DNA of 64,000 nucleotides from Phascolarctobacterium faecium DSM 14760 (GTDB lineage Bacteria; Bacillota; Negativicutes; Acidaminococcales; Acidaminococcaceae). The notes below the pieces were generated by a model. That model did no database searches. It was not told the origin of the DNA and saw only the letters and a program-made list of their open reading frames with translations. Both the position numbers and the translations under genes were made by a program. The stretch covers positions 1 through 64,000 of the forward strand of contig NZ_QLTS01000002.1 in NCBI RefSeq assembly GCF_003269275.1, read 5' to 3'. Shown here one piece after another: positions 8,053 to 16,706 of the stretch (position 1 is the stretch's first letter; each line of letters begins with the position of its first letter).

Positions 8053-9936
8053 CTATTGCTCGCTGGGAGCTGCAGAAGATTCTGCGGGCTGCACCTCTGC
8101 CGGCTCCGGAGTTCCGATCTCAGAAGTATTCTCTTCTTTAGATAAAATTTTACCGTATTTCATCAACTGATCGATTTCTTCGCCTTCCAAAGTTTCTCTT
8201 TCAATAAGTGCATCCGCAATCAAATGCAGTTTATCCATATTTTCATTCAGCAGACTTTCCGTTTTCTGGTAAGCCTCATCAATAAATTTACGGATTTCTT
8301 TATCGATCTTGGCAGCGACTTCTTCACTGTAGTCTTTATCTCTGCCAATATCACGTCCCAGGAAAACCTGGTCCTGACGATGACCAAACGTCATCGGACC
8401 CAATTCAGGGCTCATACCGTATTCACAGATCATCTGACGGGCCAGAGATGTAGCACGCTGCAGGTCATTGCTGGCACCGCTGGAAATTTCTTTCAGTACC
8501 AGAGCTTCAGCAACACGGCCGCCTAAAAGCACCTTCAATTCGTCCAGCATTTCACTGCGAGTCGCATAGTAACGGTCCTCTTTCGGCAGGCTCAATGTAT
8601 AACCGCCGGCACGCCCACGCGGAATAATAGTTACTTTATGAACCGGATCAGTATTATCGAGCAGCATACCTACCAGAGTATGGCCGCCTTCATGATAGGC
8701 AGTCAGACGTTTTTCTTTATCACTGATCACGCGGCTGCGGCGCTCGGGACCCATAATAACACGCTCCGCCGCTTCTTCCATTTCCGGCATATCGATTTTA
8801 TTCTTATTTTTACGGGCAGCCATCAACGCAGCTTCATTGACCAGATTGCTCAGATCCGCGCCGGTAAAACCAGGAGTTCTGCGGGCAATAACGCCAAGCT
8901 CGACTTCAGGACTGATAGGCTTACCTTTAACATGGACTTTTAAAATTTCCTGACGGCCTTTGATATCAGGACGATCAACGACGATCTGTCTGTCAAAACG
9001 TCCCGGGCGCAGAAGTGCCGGATCAAGGATATCGGGACGGTTGGTTGCAGCAATCATAATGATGCCTTCATTAGCTCCGAAACCATCCATTTCGACCAGC
9101 AGCTGGTTCAAGGTCTGTTCTCGCTCATCATGACCGCCGCCTAAGCCTGCACCACGCTGACGGCCGACAGCGTCGATCTCATCAATGAAAACGATACAGG
9201 GAGCGCTCTTTTTAGCCTGTTCAAACAAATCTCGGACACGGGAAGCGCCTACGCCGACAAACATTTCTACGAAATCTGAACCGGAAATACTGAAAAACGG
9301 TACGCCAGCTTCACCAGCGACAGCCTTGGCCAGAAGTGTCTTGCCTGTACCAGGCGGCCCGTAGAGTAAAACACCTTTCGGTATTTTGGCACCGAGATCA
9401 TTATATTTCTTCGGATGCTTCAGGAACTCGACAACTTCTTCCAGTTCCTGCTTCGCTTCATCAGCACCGGCGACATCTTTAAAAGTAATCTTAATATTGT
9501 CTTCGTCATAACGACGGGCACGGCTTTTGCCGAAATTCATAACCCGGCCTCCGCCCCCCTGGCTTTGCTGCATAAGCATAAACCAAATACCGACGATCAA
9601 AAGCATCGGCAAAAGCGAGCTTAAGATAGTCGTCCACCAAGGCGGCTGCGGCGGCAGCTCGGCTTTAATTTCAATATCACGGGCACGTAAAGTCGGGATC
9701 AGGCTGTCATCATTGGGAGCCACAGTTGAGAAATCTTTACCATCTTTCAGCTTACCGCTGATGACATTATCAACTATCGTTACCTGTTTGACCTCATCTT
9801 GCTGCACGTGCTTCATAAACGCACTATAAGTGATGTCTGTTTTGCTGACCGTGCTGGCCGAATAATAATCGATCATCCAGATTGCCACGATGATAATCAG
9901 CAAATAGAACGTCACGTTCTTAAAAAATCTATTCAA
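8053..9936 (-). CDS. ftsH: ATP-dependent zinc metalloprotease FtsH
   Basis: Membrane-anchored AAA+ protease that degrades misfolded membrane proteins and regulators. Two transmembrane helices near the N-terminus flank an extracytoplasmic domain. Then come Walker [14 protein letters not shown], Walker [13 protein letters not shown], the SRH arginine region [16 protein letters not shown], and the zinc site HEGGH (the family usually has HEAGH). The open frame extends to 9972, but an AAGGAGGAG ribosome site inside it places the start at the TTG at 9936 (627 residues). The C-terminus is acidic and rich in Pro, Ala and Glu. It follows hpt as in Bacillus. Confidence 0.97.
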   Translation of the reverse strand: MNRFFKNVTFYLLIIIVAIWMIDYYSASTVSKTDITYSAFMKHVQQDEVKQVTIVDNVISGKLKDGKDFSTVAPNDDSLIPTLRARDIEIKAELPPQPPWWTTILSSLLPMLLIVGIWFMLMQQSQGGGGRVMNFGKSRARRYDEDNIKITFKDVAGADEAKQELEEVVEFLKHPKKYNDLGAKIPKGVLLYGPPGTGKTLLAKAVAGEAGVPFFSISGSDFVEMFVGVGASRVRDLFEQAKKSAPCIVFIDEIDAVGRQRGAGLGGGHDEREQTLNQLLVEMDGFGANEGIIMIAATNRPDILDPALLRPGRFDRQIVVDRPDIKGRQEILKVHVKGKPISPEVELGVIARRTPGFTGADLSNLVNEAALMAARKNKNKIDMPEMEEAAERVIMGPERRSRVISDKEKRLTAYHEGGHTLVGMLLDNTDPVHKVTIIPRGRAGGYTLSLPKEDRYYATRSEMLDELKVLLGGRVAEALVLKEISSGASNDLQRATSLARQMICEYGMSPELGPMTFGHRQDQVFLGRDIGRDKDYSEEVAAKIDKEIRKFIDEAYQKTESLLNENMDKLHLIADALIERETLEGEEIDQLMKYGKILSKEENTSEIGTPEPAEVQPAESSAAPSEQ

Positions 9937-10039
9937 GGAATTGCTCCTCCTTCCACTGCGATCGTCTACCAAATTACAGTAACGTCATTTTTTTATTATA
10001 ATATAGATGCGGAAATTCTACAACCATTAGTCGATAAAA

Positions 10040-10588
10040 TCATGTACGCGCATAAACACAAGGCTTTAAAACACCGATATAAGGTAAGTTACGATAGTTA
10101 CCGGCGTAATCCAATCCATAGCCTACAGCAAACTCGTCAGGAATACAGAAGCCTACATAATCCGCACTTTTACCATTGACGCGCCTGTCGGCCTTATCGC
10201 ACATTACCGCTGTTTTGATAGAAGCCGGCTTGTGCTGCTGCAGCATACAGCAAACAGCTTCAAGGGTCAGCCCTGTGTCAATGATGTCATCGACCAGAAT
10301 CACATGCCGTCCCGCCAGTTCCTCAGCCACATCAAGCTTAACGCTGACATTACCGCAGCTATTAGTGCTGTTACCATAAGAAGACGCGACCATAAAATCG
10401 ATCTTGACAGGCATATCCATTGCCAAAGTCAGATCAGTAGCAAAATAAGCGGCGCCTTTTAAAAGTGCTATTACTACTACTTCTTTGCCTGCATAATCTT
10501 GTTTCAGCTGGGCTCCCAATTCCCGGACCCGCGCTTTTATTTCTTCCTCTGTCAGTAAGATTTTACCAATATCTTCATGCATATCCAC
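10040..10588 (-). CDS. hpt: hypoxanthine phosphoribosyltransferase
   Basis: Purine salvage enzyme that converts hypoxanthine or guanine plus PRPP to IMP or GMP. 182 residues, usual length. The PRPP loop VILVDDIIDTGLTL and the FMVASSYGNST loop are clear. The start is either the GTG at 10588, with GGGAG about ten bases upstream and overlapping the tilS stop, or the ATG at 10582. The tilS-hpt-ftsH order is the classic Firmicute arrangement; in Bacillus the TilS and HprT proteins also interact. Confidence 0.96.
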   Translation of the reverse strand: MDMHEDIGKILLTEEEIKARVRELGAQLKQDYAGKEVVVIALLKGAAYFATDLTLAMDMPVKIDFMVASSYGNSTNSCGNVSVKLDVAEELAGRHVILVDDIIDTGLTLEAVCCMLQQHKPASIKTAVMCDKADRRVNGKSADYVGFCIPDEFAVGYGLDYAGNYRNLPYIGVLKPCVYART

Positions 10589-12003
10589 TACTTGTCATCT
10601 CCCAGACTGAAATATTTAATATCCAATGTCAGCCATGCTTCGCAGCCCTGCTCCTGTTCATGCCAGCCTGCAGCTTTCCATCCCACCAGCCATAGGACCT
10701 GTTTACCGCAGGTTACTAAAAGCTGACTTTTTCTCTGTTCCGGAGGTACTTTAATGTCGTTAAAATACTTTTTTAATTTTTTGCTTCCCAAAGACCCGGC
10801 CGGAAAAAATATGTCGCCGTCCTGCCTCTGCCTCACTTCCAGCTGCCTGTCCTGCAGCAAATGCCAGGGATATATTGCTGCATGCCCCAAGGGACTTGCT
10901 GATCCCTTAAAGTAACCCAAACTTAAAATACCGTTTGGGAGCTCAACTTGCAGCCTGCCAGCTTTCTGCAGCTCAGCCAAATCAAAAACATAATTCTGCG
11001 CTGCTATCGCTGACGGTGTTTCAGCTGCAGCAACTGTAAGCTTGCCATAGCTGTATACAGCACAGGTCCCGCCAGGCAGCATAAGCCTTTTATTGCTGCT
11101 GCCTTTATGCACCAAGCCGATCACCTGCTGCGTCTGCTGAAAGGTAAGCAGACCTGCAGCTCCAAGCTTTTTCCACATCATCCTGATGATACGCGAACAC
11201 AGCGCGGCAGGCAGCGAAAGCAGCCAGGCTGTATCACAGCTGCAGGAATGATCGTCCTGCAGCACATACTGCAAAAACTTCTCTTCTGCCAGCTCATTCA
11301 AACAATCAGCATCCTCAGCAATCAACGTCGCAGTCTGTGCTAAAGCCTGTTTGATATTAGGATTGAATTCCCGTTCCAGCAAAGGCAGCAATATATGCCG
11401 CACTTTATTCCGCGTATAGTACAAATCCATATTACTGCTGTCAGTACGATAATCCAAGCTACGCATTGCGCAATATGCTTCCAGCATCCGACGGCTCACC
11501 TGCAAAAAGGGCCGTACGATACTGTTATTGTGACAGCGCATTCCCCCAAGCCCTTCCGCACCGCTGCCTCGCAGCAAATGCAGCAGCAGGGTTTCTGCCT
11601 GATCGTCACGGTGGTGTGCTGTCACAATATACTCAGACTTGTGTTTACTGAGAATCTCAAATAAAACAGTATAGCGTAATTTACGAGCCGCGTCCTCTAC
11701 AGAAAGTTTACTCTCCGCAGCAAATTTTTTAGCGTCAACACGCAGAACTTCACAGGCAACCTGACGCATCCGGCAGAATTCCACAACAAAATCAGCATCA
11801 GCCAAAGCTTCGCTGCCACGCAAACCATGCTCTACATGACAAACTACCAGCTGATACTTCCGTTTTTCCTGCAGCAGCAGCAGTGCATCAGCCAAAGCAA
11901 TTGAATCGGCCCCACCGCTGCAGGCAACAATTATTTTACTGCCGACAGGCAGATGTTCCTCTACCTGATCGAGAATTTCAGTAATTTGCCTGTGTTCTTT
12001 CAT
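10588..12003 (-). CDS. tilS: tRNA(Ile)-lysidine synthase
   Basis: Essential enzyme that attaches lysine to C34 of tRNA-Ile(CAU) so that it reads AUA. 471 residues. The N-terminal PP-loop ATPase domain carries IIVACSGGADSIALADAL; TAHHRDDQAETLLLHLLRGSG is the second family motif. The C-terminal tRNA-binding domains (about residues 240-470) include KLKKYFNDIKVPPEQR. It overlaps hpt by its last base and begins downstream of the terminator at 12034-12065. Confidence 0.96.
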   Translation of the reverse strand: MKEHRQITEILDQVEEHLPVGSKIIVACSGGADSIALADALLLLQEKRKYQLVVCHVEHGLRGSEALADADFVVEFCRMRQVACEVLRVDAKKFAAESKLSVEDAARKLRYTVLFEILSKHKSEYIVTAHHRDDQAETLLLHLLRGSGAEGLGGMRCHNNSIVRPFLQVSRRMLEAYCAMRSLDYRTDSSNMDLYYTRNKVRHILLPLLEREFNPNIKQALAQTATLIAEDADCLNELAEEKFLQYVLQDDHSCSCDTAWLLSLPAALCSRIIRMMWKKLGAAGLLTFQQTQQVIGLVHKGSSNKRLMLPGGTCAVYSYGKLTVAAAETPSAIAAQNYVFDLAELQKAGRLQVELPNGILSLGYFKGSASPLGHAAIYPWHLLQDRQLEVRQRQDGDIFFPAGSLGSKKLKKYFNDIKVPPEQRKSQLLVTCGKQVLWLVGWKAAGWHEQEQGCEAWLTLDIKYFSLGDDK

Positions 12004-12033
12004 CGTTTCACCTTATTATCCTACAACCCAAAT

Positions 12034-12065
12034 AAAAAAGGCACCTCTGCTGGAAGTGCCTTTTT
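12034..12065 (-). terminator. terminator after the S1-domain gene
   Basis: AAAAAGGCAC pairs with GTGCCTTTTT around an 11-base loop. The minus-strand side ends in TTTTTTATTT, so it terminates the S1-domain gene ending at 12071. Confidence 0.88.
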
Positions 12066-12070
12066 AGACA

Positions 12071-12493
12071 TTATCTGTCGCGGCTGGCGCCACGGCCGCC
12101 GCGCTTAGACTCCGTATTGCGTTTCAGATCTAATAATCTGTCATCGCTGTCTTTTAAAAAGCGCGATAATTTATCTTCAAAGGAAACAGGAGGTGCCACT
12201 TTAGGTGCACGACGTTCCTGACTTACCGGACGCTGCGGTTTCGGAGGTGCCGGAGGCGGCGGTGTCAGCTGCTTAATGGACAGACCTATCTTACCGCGTT
12301 CGTCAATAGACAACACTTTGACCTTGACCTTATCTTTTTCCTTTAAAAAATCATGTACATCTTTTACATATACATTGGAGACTTCGGAAATATGTATAAG
12401 ACCAACTTTTCCTTCAGGCAATTGCACAAACGCTCCAAAATTTGTGATACCAGTAACTTCACCTTCAACGATTGCACCAACTTCGAGTGACAT
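12071..12493 (-). CDS. yabR: S1 RNA-binding domain protein (YabR / general stress protein 13 type)
   Basis: 140 residues. Residues 1-72 form one S1/OB fold (GITNFGAFVQLPEGKVGLIH, then KVLSIDERGKIGLSIKQ). After that comes a proline-rich linker (PPPPAPPKPQRP) and a basic tail rich in Arg and Gly, suited to RNA contact. The family binds RNA or the 30S ribosome; its exact role is unsettled. It sits after divIC as in Bacillus yabR, but here separated from it by a terminator, so it has its own promoter. Confidence 0.9.
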   Translation of the reverse strand: MSLEVGAIVEGEVTGITNFGAFVQLPEGKVGLIHISEVSNVYVKDVHDFLKEKDKVKVKVLSIDERGKIGLSIKQLTPPPPAPPKPQRPVSQERRAPKVAPPVSFEDKLSRFLKDSDDRLLDLKRNTESKRGGRGASRDR

Positions 12494-12600
12494 AAAGCGG
12501 ATAATCCCCCTTAAAAAATCTTTATACAGTAAGTATTATACCCTTCTTTTAAAATCAGTGTCAACTGCATTGTACAAATATATGAAAAAAGATAAAAAAT

Positions 12601-12638
12601 AACAGCTGTACGCCAGTAAAATCGACTGTACAGCTGTT
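12601..12638 (-). terminator. terminator of divIC
   Basis: Perfect 11-bp stem AACAGCTGTAC/GTACAGCTGTT followed on the minus strand by ATTTTTTATC. The stem begins inside the divIC stop region. Confidence 0.9.
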
Positions 12639-12978
12639 ATTTTTTCTTTTCCTCAGCTTCTGTTTCCTGTTTTTGCTGCTTTTCCTGTTCATCAACTATA
12701 AACAGCGGTACTTCGTTCTTGCCAACCATATTATGGTCTTCACGCGCCAGTTTTTCAATATATTTCAAATCGTCCAAACGTTTGCGTTCAGCTTCAAGCT
12801 CAGCCTGAACTTTTTTTAATTCGTCGACACGCTGCTGAGTGGCTGACATTTCCTTATTGATCTGGTAGATCTTGTACTCCTGCCTGCCCAATACGCCCAA
12901 GCAGATGATCAGCAAAATAATCAGGACCCATAAAAAGTCATTAGAGCTGCGGCGTTTTTTTCTGCGCATCTCAGCCAT
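12637..12978 (-). CDS. divIC: septum formation initiator DivIC/FtsB family
   Basis: Small bitopic division protein that joins FtsL and DivIB/FtsQ in the septal complex. 113 residues: a basic cytoplasmic N-terminus (RRKKRRSS), one transmembrane helix at about residues 14-32, then an extracytoplasmic coiled coil (about 34-75) ending in the family-typical IEKLAREDHNMVGKNEVPLF. The C-terminus is a charged Glu/Lys/Gln tail. Located between hup and the S1-domain gene, where Bacillus has yabP, yabQ, divIC, yabR; yabP and yabQ are missing. Confidence 0.92.
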   Translation of the reverse strand: MAEMRRKKRRSSNDFLWVLIILLIICLGVLGRQEYKIYQINKEMSATQQRVDELKKVQAELEAERKRLDDLKYIEKLAREDHNMVGKNEVPLFIVDEQEKQQKQETEAEEKKK

Positions 12979-13014
12979 TTTGAGCTCCTTCCTGTTAATT
13001 AATCAGACAAAAAT

Positions 13015-13033
13015 ACCGGGCTGTTTGGCCCGG
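13015..13033 (-). terminator. terminator of the HU gene
   Basis: CCGGGC/GCCCGG stem (13016-13021 with 13027-13032) and a 6-base loop. The minus-strand flank is TATTTTTGTC. Confidence 0.85.
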
Positions 13034-13051
13034 CATTCTTGAAACCCAAGA

Positions 13052-13351
13052 TTATTTTTTGTGTTTTTTTGCAGGAGCAGCGTTAACAGCGTCTTTGAAA
13101 GCTTTACCAGCTTTGAAAGCGGGAACGGTTGCTGCCGGAATTTTGATGGGTTCGTTGGTACGAGGATTTTTACCGGTACGAGCGTTACGAGTACGAGCTT
13201 CAAAAGTACCGAAACCAATCAGTTGTACTTTGCCCTTTTTAGCAACTTCACCTTTTACGGTTTCGAGTAAAGCAGCTACTGCTTTCTCTACATCTTTTTT
13301 GGTGAGGCCAGCTTTTTCTGCTACTGCAGCAATAAGTTCAGTTTTGTTCAC
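13052..13351 (-). CDS. hup: HU family DNA-binding protein
   Basis: Nucleoid protein that binds and bends DNA as a dimer. 99 residues, slightly longer than the usual 90 because of a lysine-rich tail (APAKKHKK). The signature GFGTFEARTRNARTGKNPRT and the DNA-binding arm ending PAFKAGKAFKDAV are intact. The start is the GTG at 13351, nine bases after GGGGG. It has its own leader and terminator, in line with high separate expression. Confidence 0.97.
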   Translation of the reverse strand: MNKTELIAAVAEKAGLTKKDVEKAVAALLETVKGEVAKKGKVQLIGFGTFEARTRNARTGKNPRTNEPIKIPAATVPAFKAGKAFKDAVNAAPAKKHKK

Positions 13352-13520
13352 AATAAATCCCCCTTAAATTTTGTATGCGCCAGTTTAGGCGAAAACCGCT
13401 TAAACACAACGACTAAGGTTATTCACTAAAACTCTAATTCGCTATCAAAAGCAATATTCCTGCTAACATTTCATCTTTTTTTTATTTTTTTCTTAATTTT
13501 TGTGTAAAAAACGCCTTTTT
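13352..13520 (-). promoter_or_regulatory. HU leader and promoter region with hairpin
   Basis: AT-rich gap between yabN and hup. A hairpin with 9-base arms (13383-13391 and 13397-13405, one mismatch) lies in the leader. Possible minus-strand boxes are TTGTGT-N16-TAAACT, overlapping the hairpin, or TTGATA-N17-TGAATA further up; I cannot choose between them. A long A/T tract at 13470-13515 may be curved DNA. Confidence 0.45.
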
Positions 13521-15068
13521 TTAATTATTTTTCTCAAAATCCTTTGCCAACTCCCAAAAAGCGTCTAATTCAGACAATGAAAAGTCCTGCCATGTTTTCT
13601 TTGAAACCTGTACTTTTTTCTCTACATAACCGAATCTTTTTATGAAACGGTTATTCGCAGCATTCAAAGCTGTTTCCGGTTCCAATCCGATATGTCTGGC
13701 ATAACCGGACAAAATAAACAGCAAATCTCCCAGCTCATGCTCCATTTCCTTCAGGCTGCCTCCGGCTACTGCCTCTTCAAGTTCGTGCAGTTCTTCCAGA
13801 ACCTTCTCCCAGACGCCTGCGGTATCCGGCCAGTCAAAACCTACTTTGGAAGCCTTGCTGTGCAGCTTGTAAGCACGCATCAGCGCCGGCAGTCCCGGAG
13901 AAATTCCATCAAGAACATGCGTCCGTTCCTTTTTTTCTTCCAATTTAATGGCTTCCCAGTTTTTTATTACTTCATCACTGCCTGAAACTTTACGTGAACC
14001 AAATACATGTGGGTGCCTGCGGGTAAGCTTCTCAGTCACTCCATCAATAACATCCTGCAAAGAGAACAGGTTTGCGTCAGCTGCCATATGCGCATGGAAA
14101 ACAACCTGCATCAGAATATCGCCAAGTTCTTCTTCCATACCTTTAAAATCGTGATTATCAACAGCTTCTAAAAATTCATAGACTTCTTCGATCATATTAC
14201 GGCGAATACTGCTGTGCGTTTGTTCGCGATCCCAGGGACAGCCGCCTGGCTCACGCAGCTTACGCATAACTTCTGTCAGCGGAAGCAGTTCAGCATCATA
14301 GCGGAAATCCTCGATATCACAGTAAAAATCATCATCGTCATCAAAACACAGCGTTTTTTCTTCCTGCAAAGCATTGACATGCTGCACAACAGTCTGCTCC
14401 TGTGCCGGAATAAAGACACTGGTAAGATGATCGATATGCGGCTGCCGGTCCAGCTCATAGAGCTTCAGCGGCAGACATTCTTCATCAGGCAGGCCTAAAT
14501 TACGTAAAAAGTACAGCTGCGCTTCATCAGCGAGTACTTCCATCAAATTGATTTTCACATCCGACGCCACCAGCTGACTATAGACCTGCGTGATCATCAG
14601 CGGATATTTACCCGCATCTGCCAGCGCATCAAAATCATGGGCATCAACAATACGCAACCCGGCAATAGGATCAATGCCTAAATCGACATATGCAAGATCC
14701 AAAAAGCTCATCGCCGGTAAAATTTTCAGAGGCACTCCGGCCGCTGCAGCCTGTTCCCTCAGCAGCACCACAGTTCGTTCAGCAACCAAAGGACTGCCTG
14801 GAACAGCATAAACTACCTCCTGCTCTTTCGCATCCTGTAAAATGGAAGCAACAATTTTTTGATAGACGTCTTCAAAAGACGCTTCCTGTTCATAAACAGC
14901 GTCGCAGGACGTAAATTTTATACCAGACCGCTCAAGTTCCTTTACAGTTGGGTGTACAGCCGTACGCAGAATAACCTTGCCGCCGCTTTTCAGCACTGCC
15001 ATTGTTTCCAGCGACAAATGCCCGGCGCTGCCAGGCCCCAATCCTACAACAGTAATTCCTTTTTCCAT
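13521..15068 (-). CDS. mazG: fused tetrapyrrole methylase-like / MazG nucleotide pyrophosphohydrolase (YabN type)
   Basis: 515 residues, two domains. Residues 1-230 resemble SAM-dependent tetrapyrrole methylases (ITVVGLGPGSAGHLSLETM, VYAVPGSPLVAERTV). Residues 260-500 form a tandem MazG NTP pyrophosphohydrolase (GGCPWDREQTHSSIRRNMIE, EELGDILMQVVFHA, and a second HELGDLLFILSGYARH), with the paired glutamates that bind magnesium. The MazG part probably cleans non-canonical NTPs; the methylase part has no established substrate. A charged EEKTLCFDDDDDFYCDIEDF linker joins them. It lies between the flippase gene and hup as in other Firmicutes. Confidence 0.93.
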   Translation of the reverse strand: MEKGITVVGLGPGSAGHLSLETMAVLKSGGKVILRTAVHPTVKELERSGIKFTSCDAVYEQEASFEDVYQKIVASILQDAKEQEVVYAVPGSPLVAERTVVLLREQAAAAGVPLKILPAMSFLDLAYVDLGIDPIAGLRIVDAHDFDALADAGKYPLMITQVYSQLVASDVKINLMEVLADEAQLYFLRNLGLPDEECLPLKLYELDRQPHIDHLTSVFIPAQEQTVVQHVNALQEEKTLCFDDDDDFYCDIEDFRYDAELLPLTEVMRKLREPGGCPWDREQTHSSIRRNMIEEVYEFLEAVDNHDFKGMEEELGDILMQVVFHAHMAADANLFSLQDVIDGVTEKLTRRHPHVFGSRKVSGSDEVIKNWEAIKLEEKKERTHVLDGISPGLPALMRAYKLHSKASKVGFDWPDTAGVWEKVLEELHELEEAVAGGSLKEMEHELGDLLFILSGYARHIGLEPETALNAANNRFIKRFGYVEKKVQVSKKTWQDFSLSELDAFWELAKDFEKNN

Positions 15069-15080
15069 CTTACCATCCCT

Positions 15081-16640
15081 TTACTTGAATCTGGAACCTA
15101 TCACAGGCAGTTTCTGCAATTCTTTCCTGCCGATCGTTCCGCTTGCTATCAAAGTCAATAGATAAACGATGCCAGCTGCAAAAATCGTTACCGCCGTCGC
15201 AAAAGTATTGCCCCAATAAACTATTAAATAATTGTATAAAAGCATACTGACTGCTGCCATCAAAACTGCCGCCAGTAATATTTTCCCCAAAGCGTACACT
15301 TTAAAAGTGATGCCGCTGCGAATCAAAAAGAAGATGTTTAGAGCGGCTGCCAAGCCAAAATTAATGTTAGAGGCCCAGGCGGCACCGACAATATTGCATG
15401 GCAGCGCCGTAAGATACCAAACAGCAGCAGCTTTGACCAACGCGCTGAGCAGCATATTCCACATAGGAATAATAGTCTGTCCCATTCCCTGCAGCATACC
15501 TGTGGTTATCTGGTGGATACCAAGCAGGCAAATAGAGGGAGCAAGGTTTCTGATTGCCTCGCCCGCAAGAGGCGTGCCATACAGTAATTTTGAAATAGGC
15601 TGAGCCAAAGCCCACATTCCTGCAGCGGCAGGAAAAGTCAGTAAACAGCATAATTTCATGGCCATATTTGTTTTCTGGTCGATACTGTTCCTATCGCCCA
15701 GAGTAAATGCTTCTGAAACAGCAGGCACCAGGCTTGCTGTAAGGGAAAGCGTCGGAATAGTAGCCATCATGACCAAAGGCATACCCATCCCTGTAAGGTA
15801 ACCGAACAGGGTCGTAGCCTCTTCGACCGAAAAACCTGATTCCACTAAGCGATTAGGCACCAGCAGCATGTCAATACTGCTCGTCACAGGCACCATAATA
15901 TTAGCGCAGGAAACAGGCAGTGCCAGCAATAACAGCCGTTTGGCTATCTTCCTGATACTTTCGGGTTCTTCAGTGATCTGCCTGCTGATTTCCTGCTGCC
16001 AGCGCAATTTGTTCTTCAGATAAAAAAAGCTCAGTACGATAAGTCCGGTAATAGAACCCGGCACAGCACCGAAAGCAGCCCCGGCCGCCGCATATTCCAA
16101 TCCGTACGGAAGCAGATAATAGGCCAGTACGACCATCGTCACAACACGTACAAACTGCTCCAGAATCTGTGAGACCGCAGGCGGAGTCATCATTTGATAC
16201 CCCTGAAAATAACCACGGAAGCTGGCCAGGATCGTAGCAAAAAACACCGCCGGAGTTAAGGCTACCAATCCATAATAAGCCCGCGGATCGCGTACCAGTC
16301 CGCTATCGACCAGCCAGCCGGCCGCACAATATAGCCCGGCAGCAAACACGAGCCCCGTTGCGGCCATCAGCCCCAGCGAGACCCTGAATACCCTGCCGGC
16401 GCTGGCAAAATCTCCTTTTGCCACTTTTTCGGCTACAATGATCGAAATCGCAATCGGGATACCGGCCGAAGATACGGACAGCATCAAAAGATAAACGGGA
16501 TATGCCATTTGATAAAGCCCGATACCTTCGCCGCCAAGCAGTCTGGATAACAGTATTCTGTTGACCGAGCCAATGATCTTGACCATCAGCCCAGCCAGCG
16601 TCAATATCATGGCGCCACGTAAAAACTTATCCTTGGTCAT
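15081..16640 (-). CDS. polysaccharide/lipid flippase of the SpoVB-MurJ (MOP) superfamily
   Basis: 519 residues with about 14 predicted membrane helices. Members of the MOP superfamily export lipid-linked sugars. The N-terminus (RGAMILTLAGLMVKIIGSVNRILLSRLLGGEGIGLYQMAYP, read in parts) is typical of the SpoVB branch. Its place between mfd and yabN is exactly that of spoVB in Bacillus, yet no sporulation gene is near, so it more likely flips a cell wall or envelope precursor such as lipid II. It is 12 bases upstream of yabN and probably co-transcribed with mfd, which ends... upstream genes are mfd (67 bases away) and yabN follows. Confidence 0.9.
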   Translation of the reverse strand: MTKDKFLRGAMILTLAGLMVKIIGSVNRILLSRLLGGEGIGLYQMAYPVYLLMLSVSSAGIPIAISIIVAEKVAKGDFASAGRVFRVSLGLMAATGLVFAAGLYCAAGWLVDSGLVRDPRAYYGLVALTPAVFFATILASFRGYFQGYQMMTPPAVSQILEQFVRVVTMVVLAYYLLPYGLEYAAAGAAFGAVPGSITGLIVLSFFYLKNKLRWQQEISRQITEEPESIRKIAKRLLLLALPVSCANIMVPVTSSIDMLLVPNRLVESGFSVEEATTLFGYLTGMGMPLVMMATIPTLSLTASLVPAVSEAFTLGDRNSIDQKTNMAMKLCCLLTFPAAAGMWALAQPISKLLYGTPLAGEAIRNLAPSICLLGIHQITTGMLQGMGQTIIPMWNMLLSALVKAAAVWYLTALPCNIVGAAWASNINFGLAAALNIFFLIRSGITFKVYALGKILLAAVLMAAVSMLLYNYLIVYWGNTFATAVTIFAAGIVYLLTLIASGTIGRKELQKLPVIGSRFK

Positions 16641-16706
16641 ACCCTCGTCCTTCCCTTGATTTCTTCATTTAATTAATTATAATCAACTTTATTGTCTCTG
16701 TATAGC

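Noticed and set aside
9937-9972. Twelve-residue N-terminal extension of FtsH
   Set aside because: It would contain the AAGGAGGAG ribosome site of the TTG start at 9936 and does not fit the family N-terminus.
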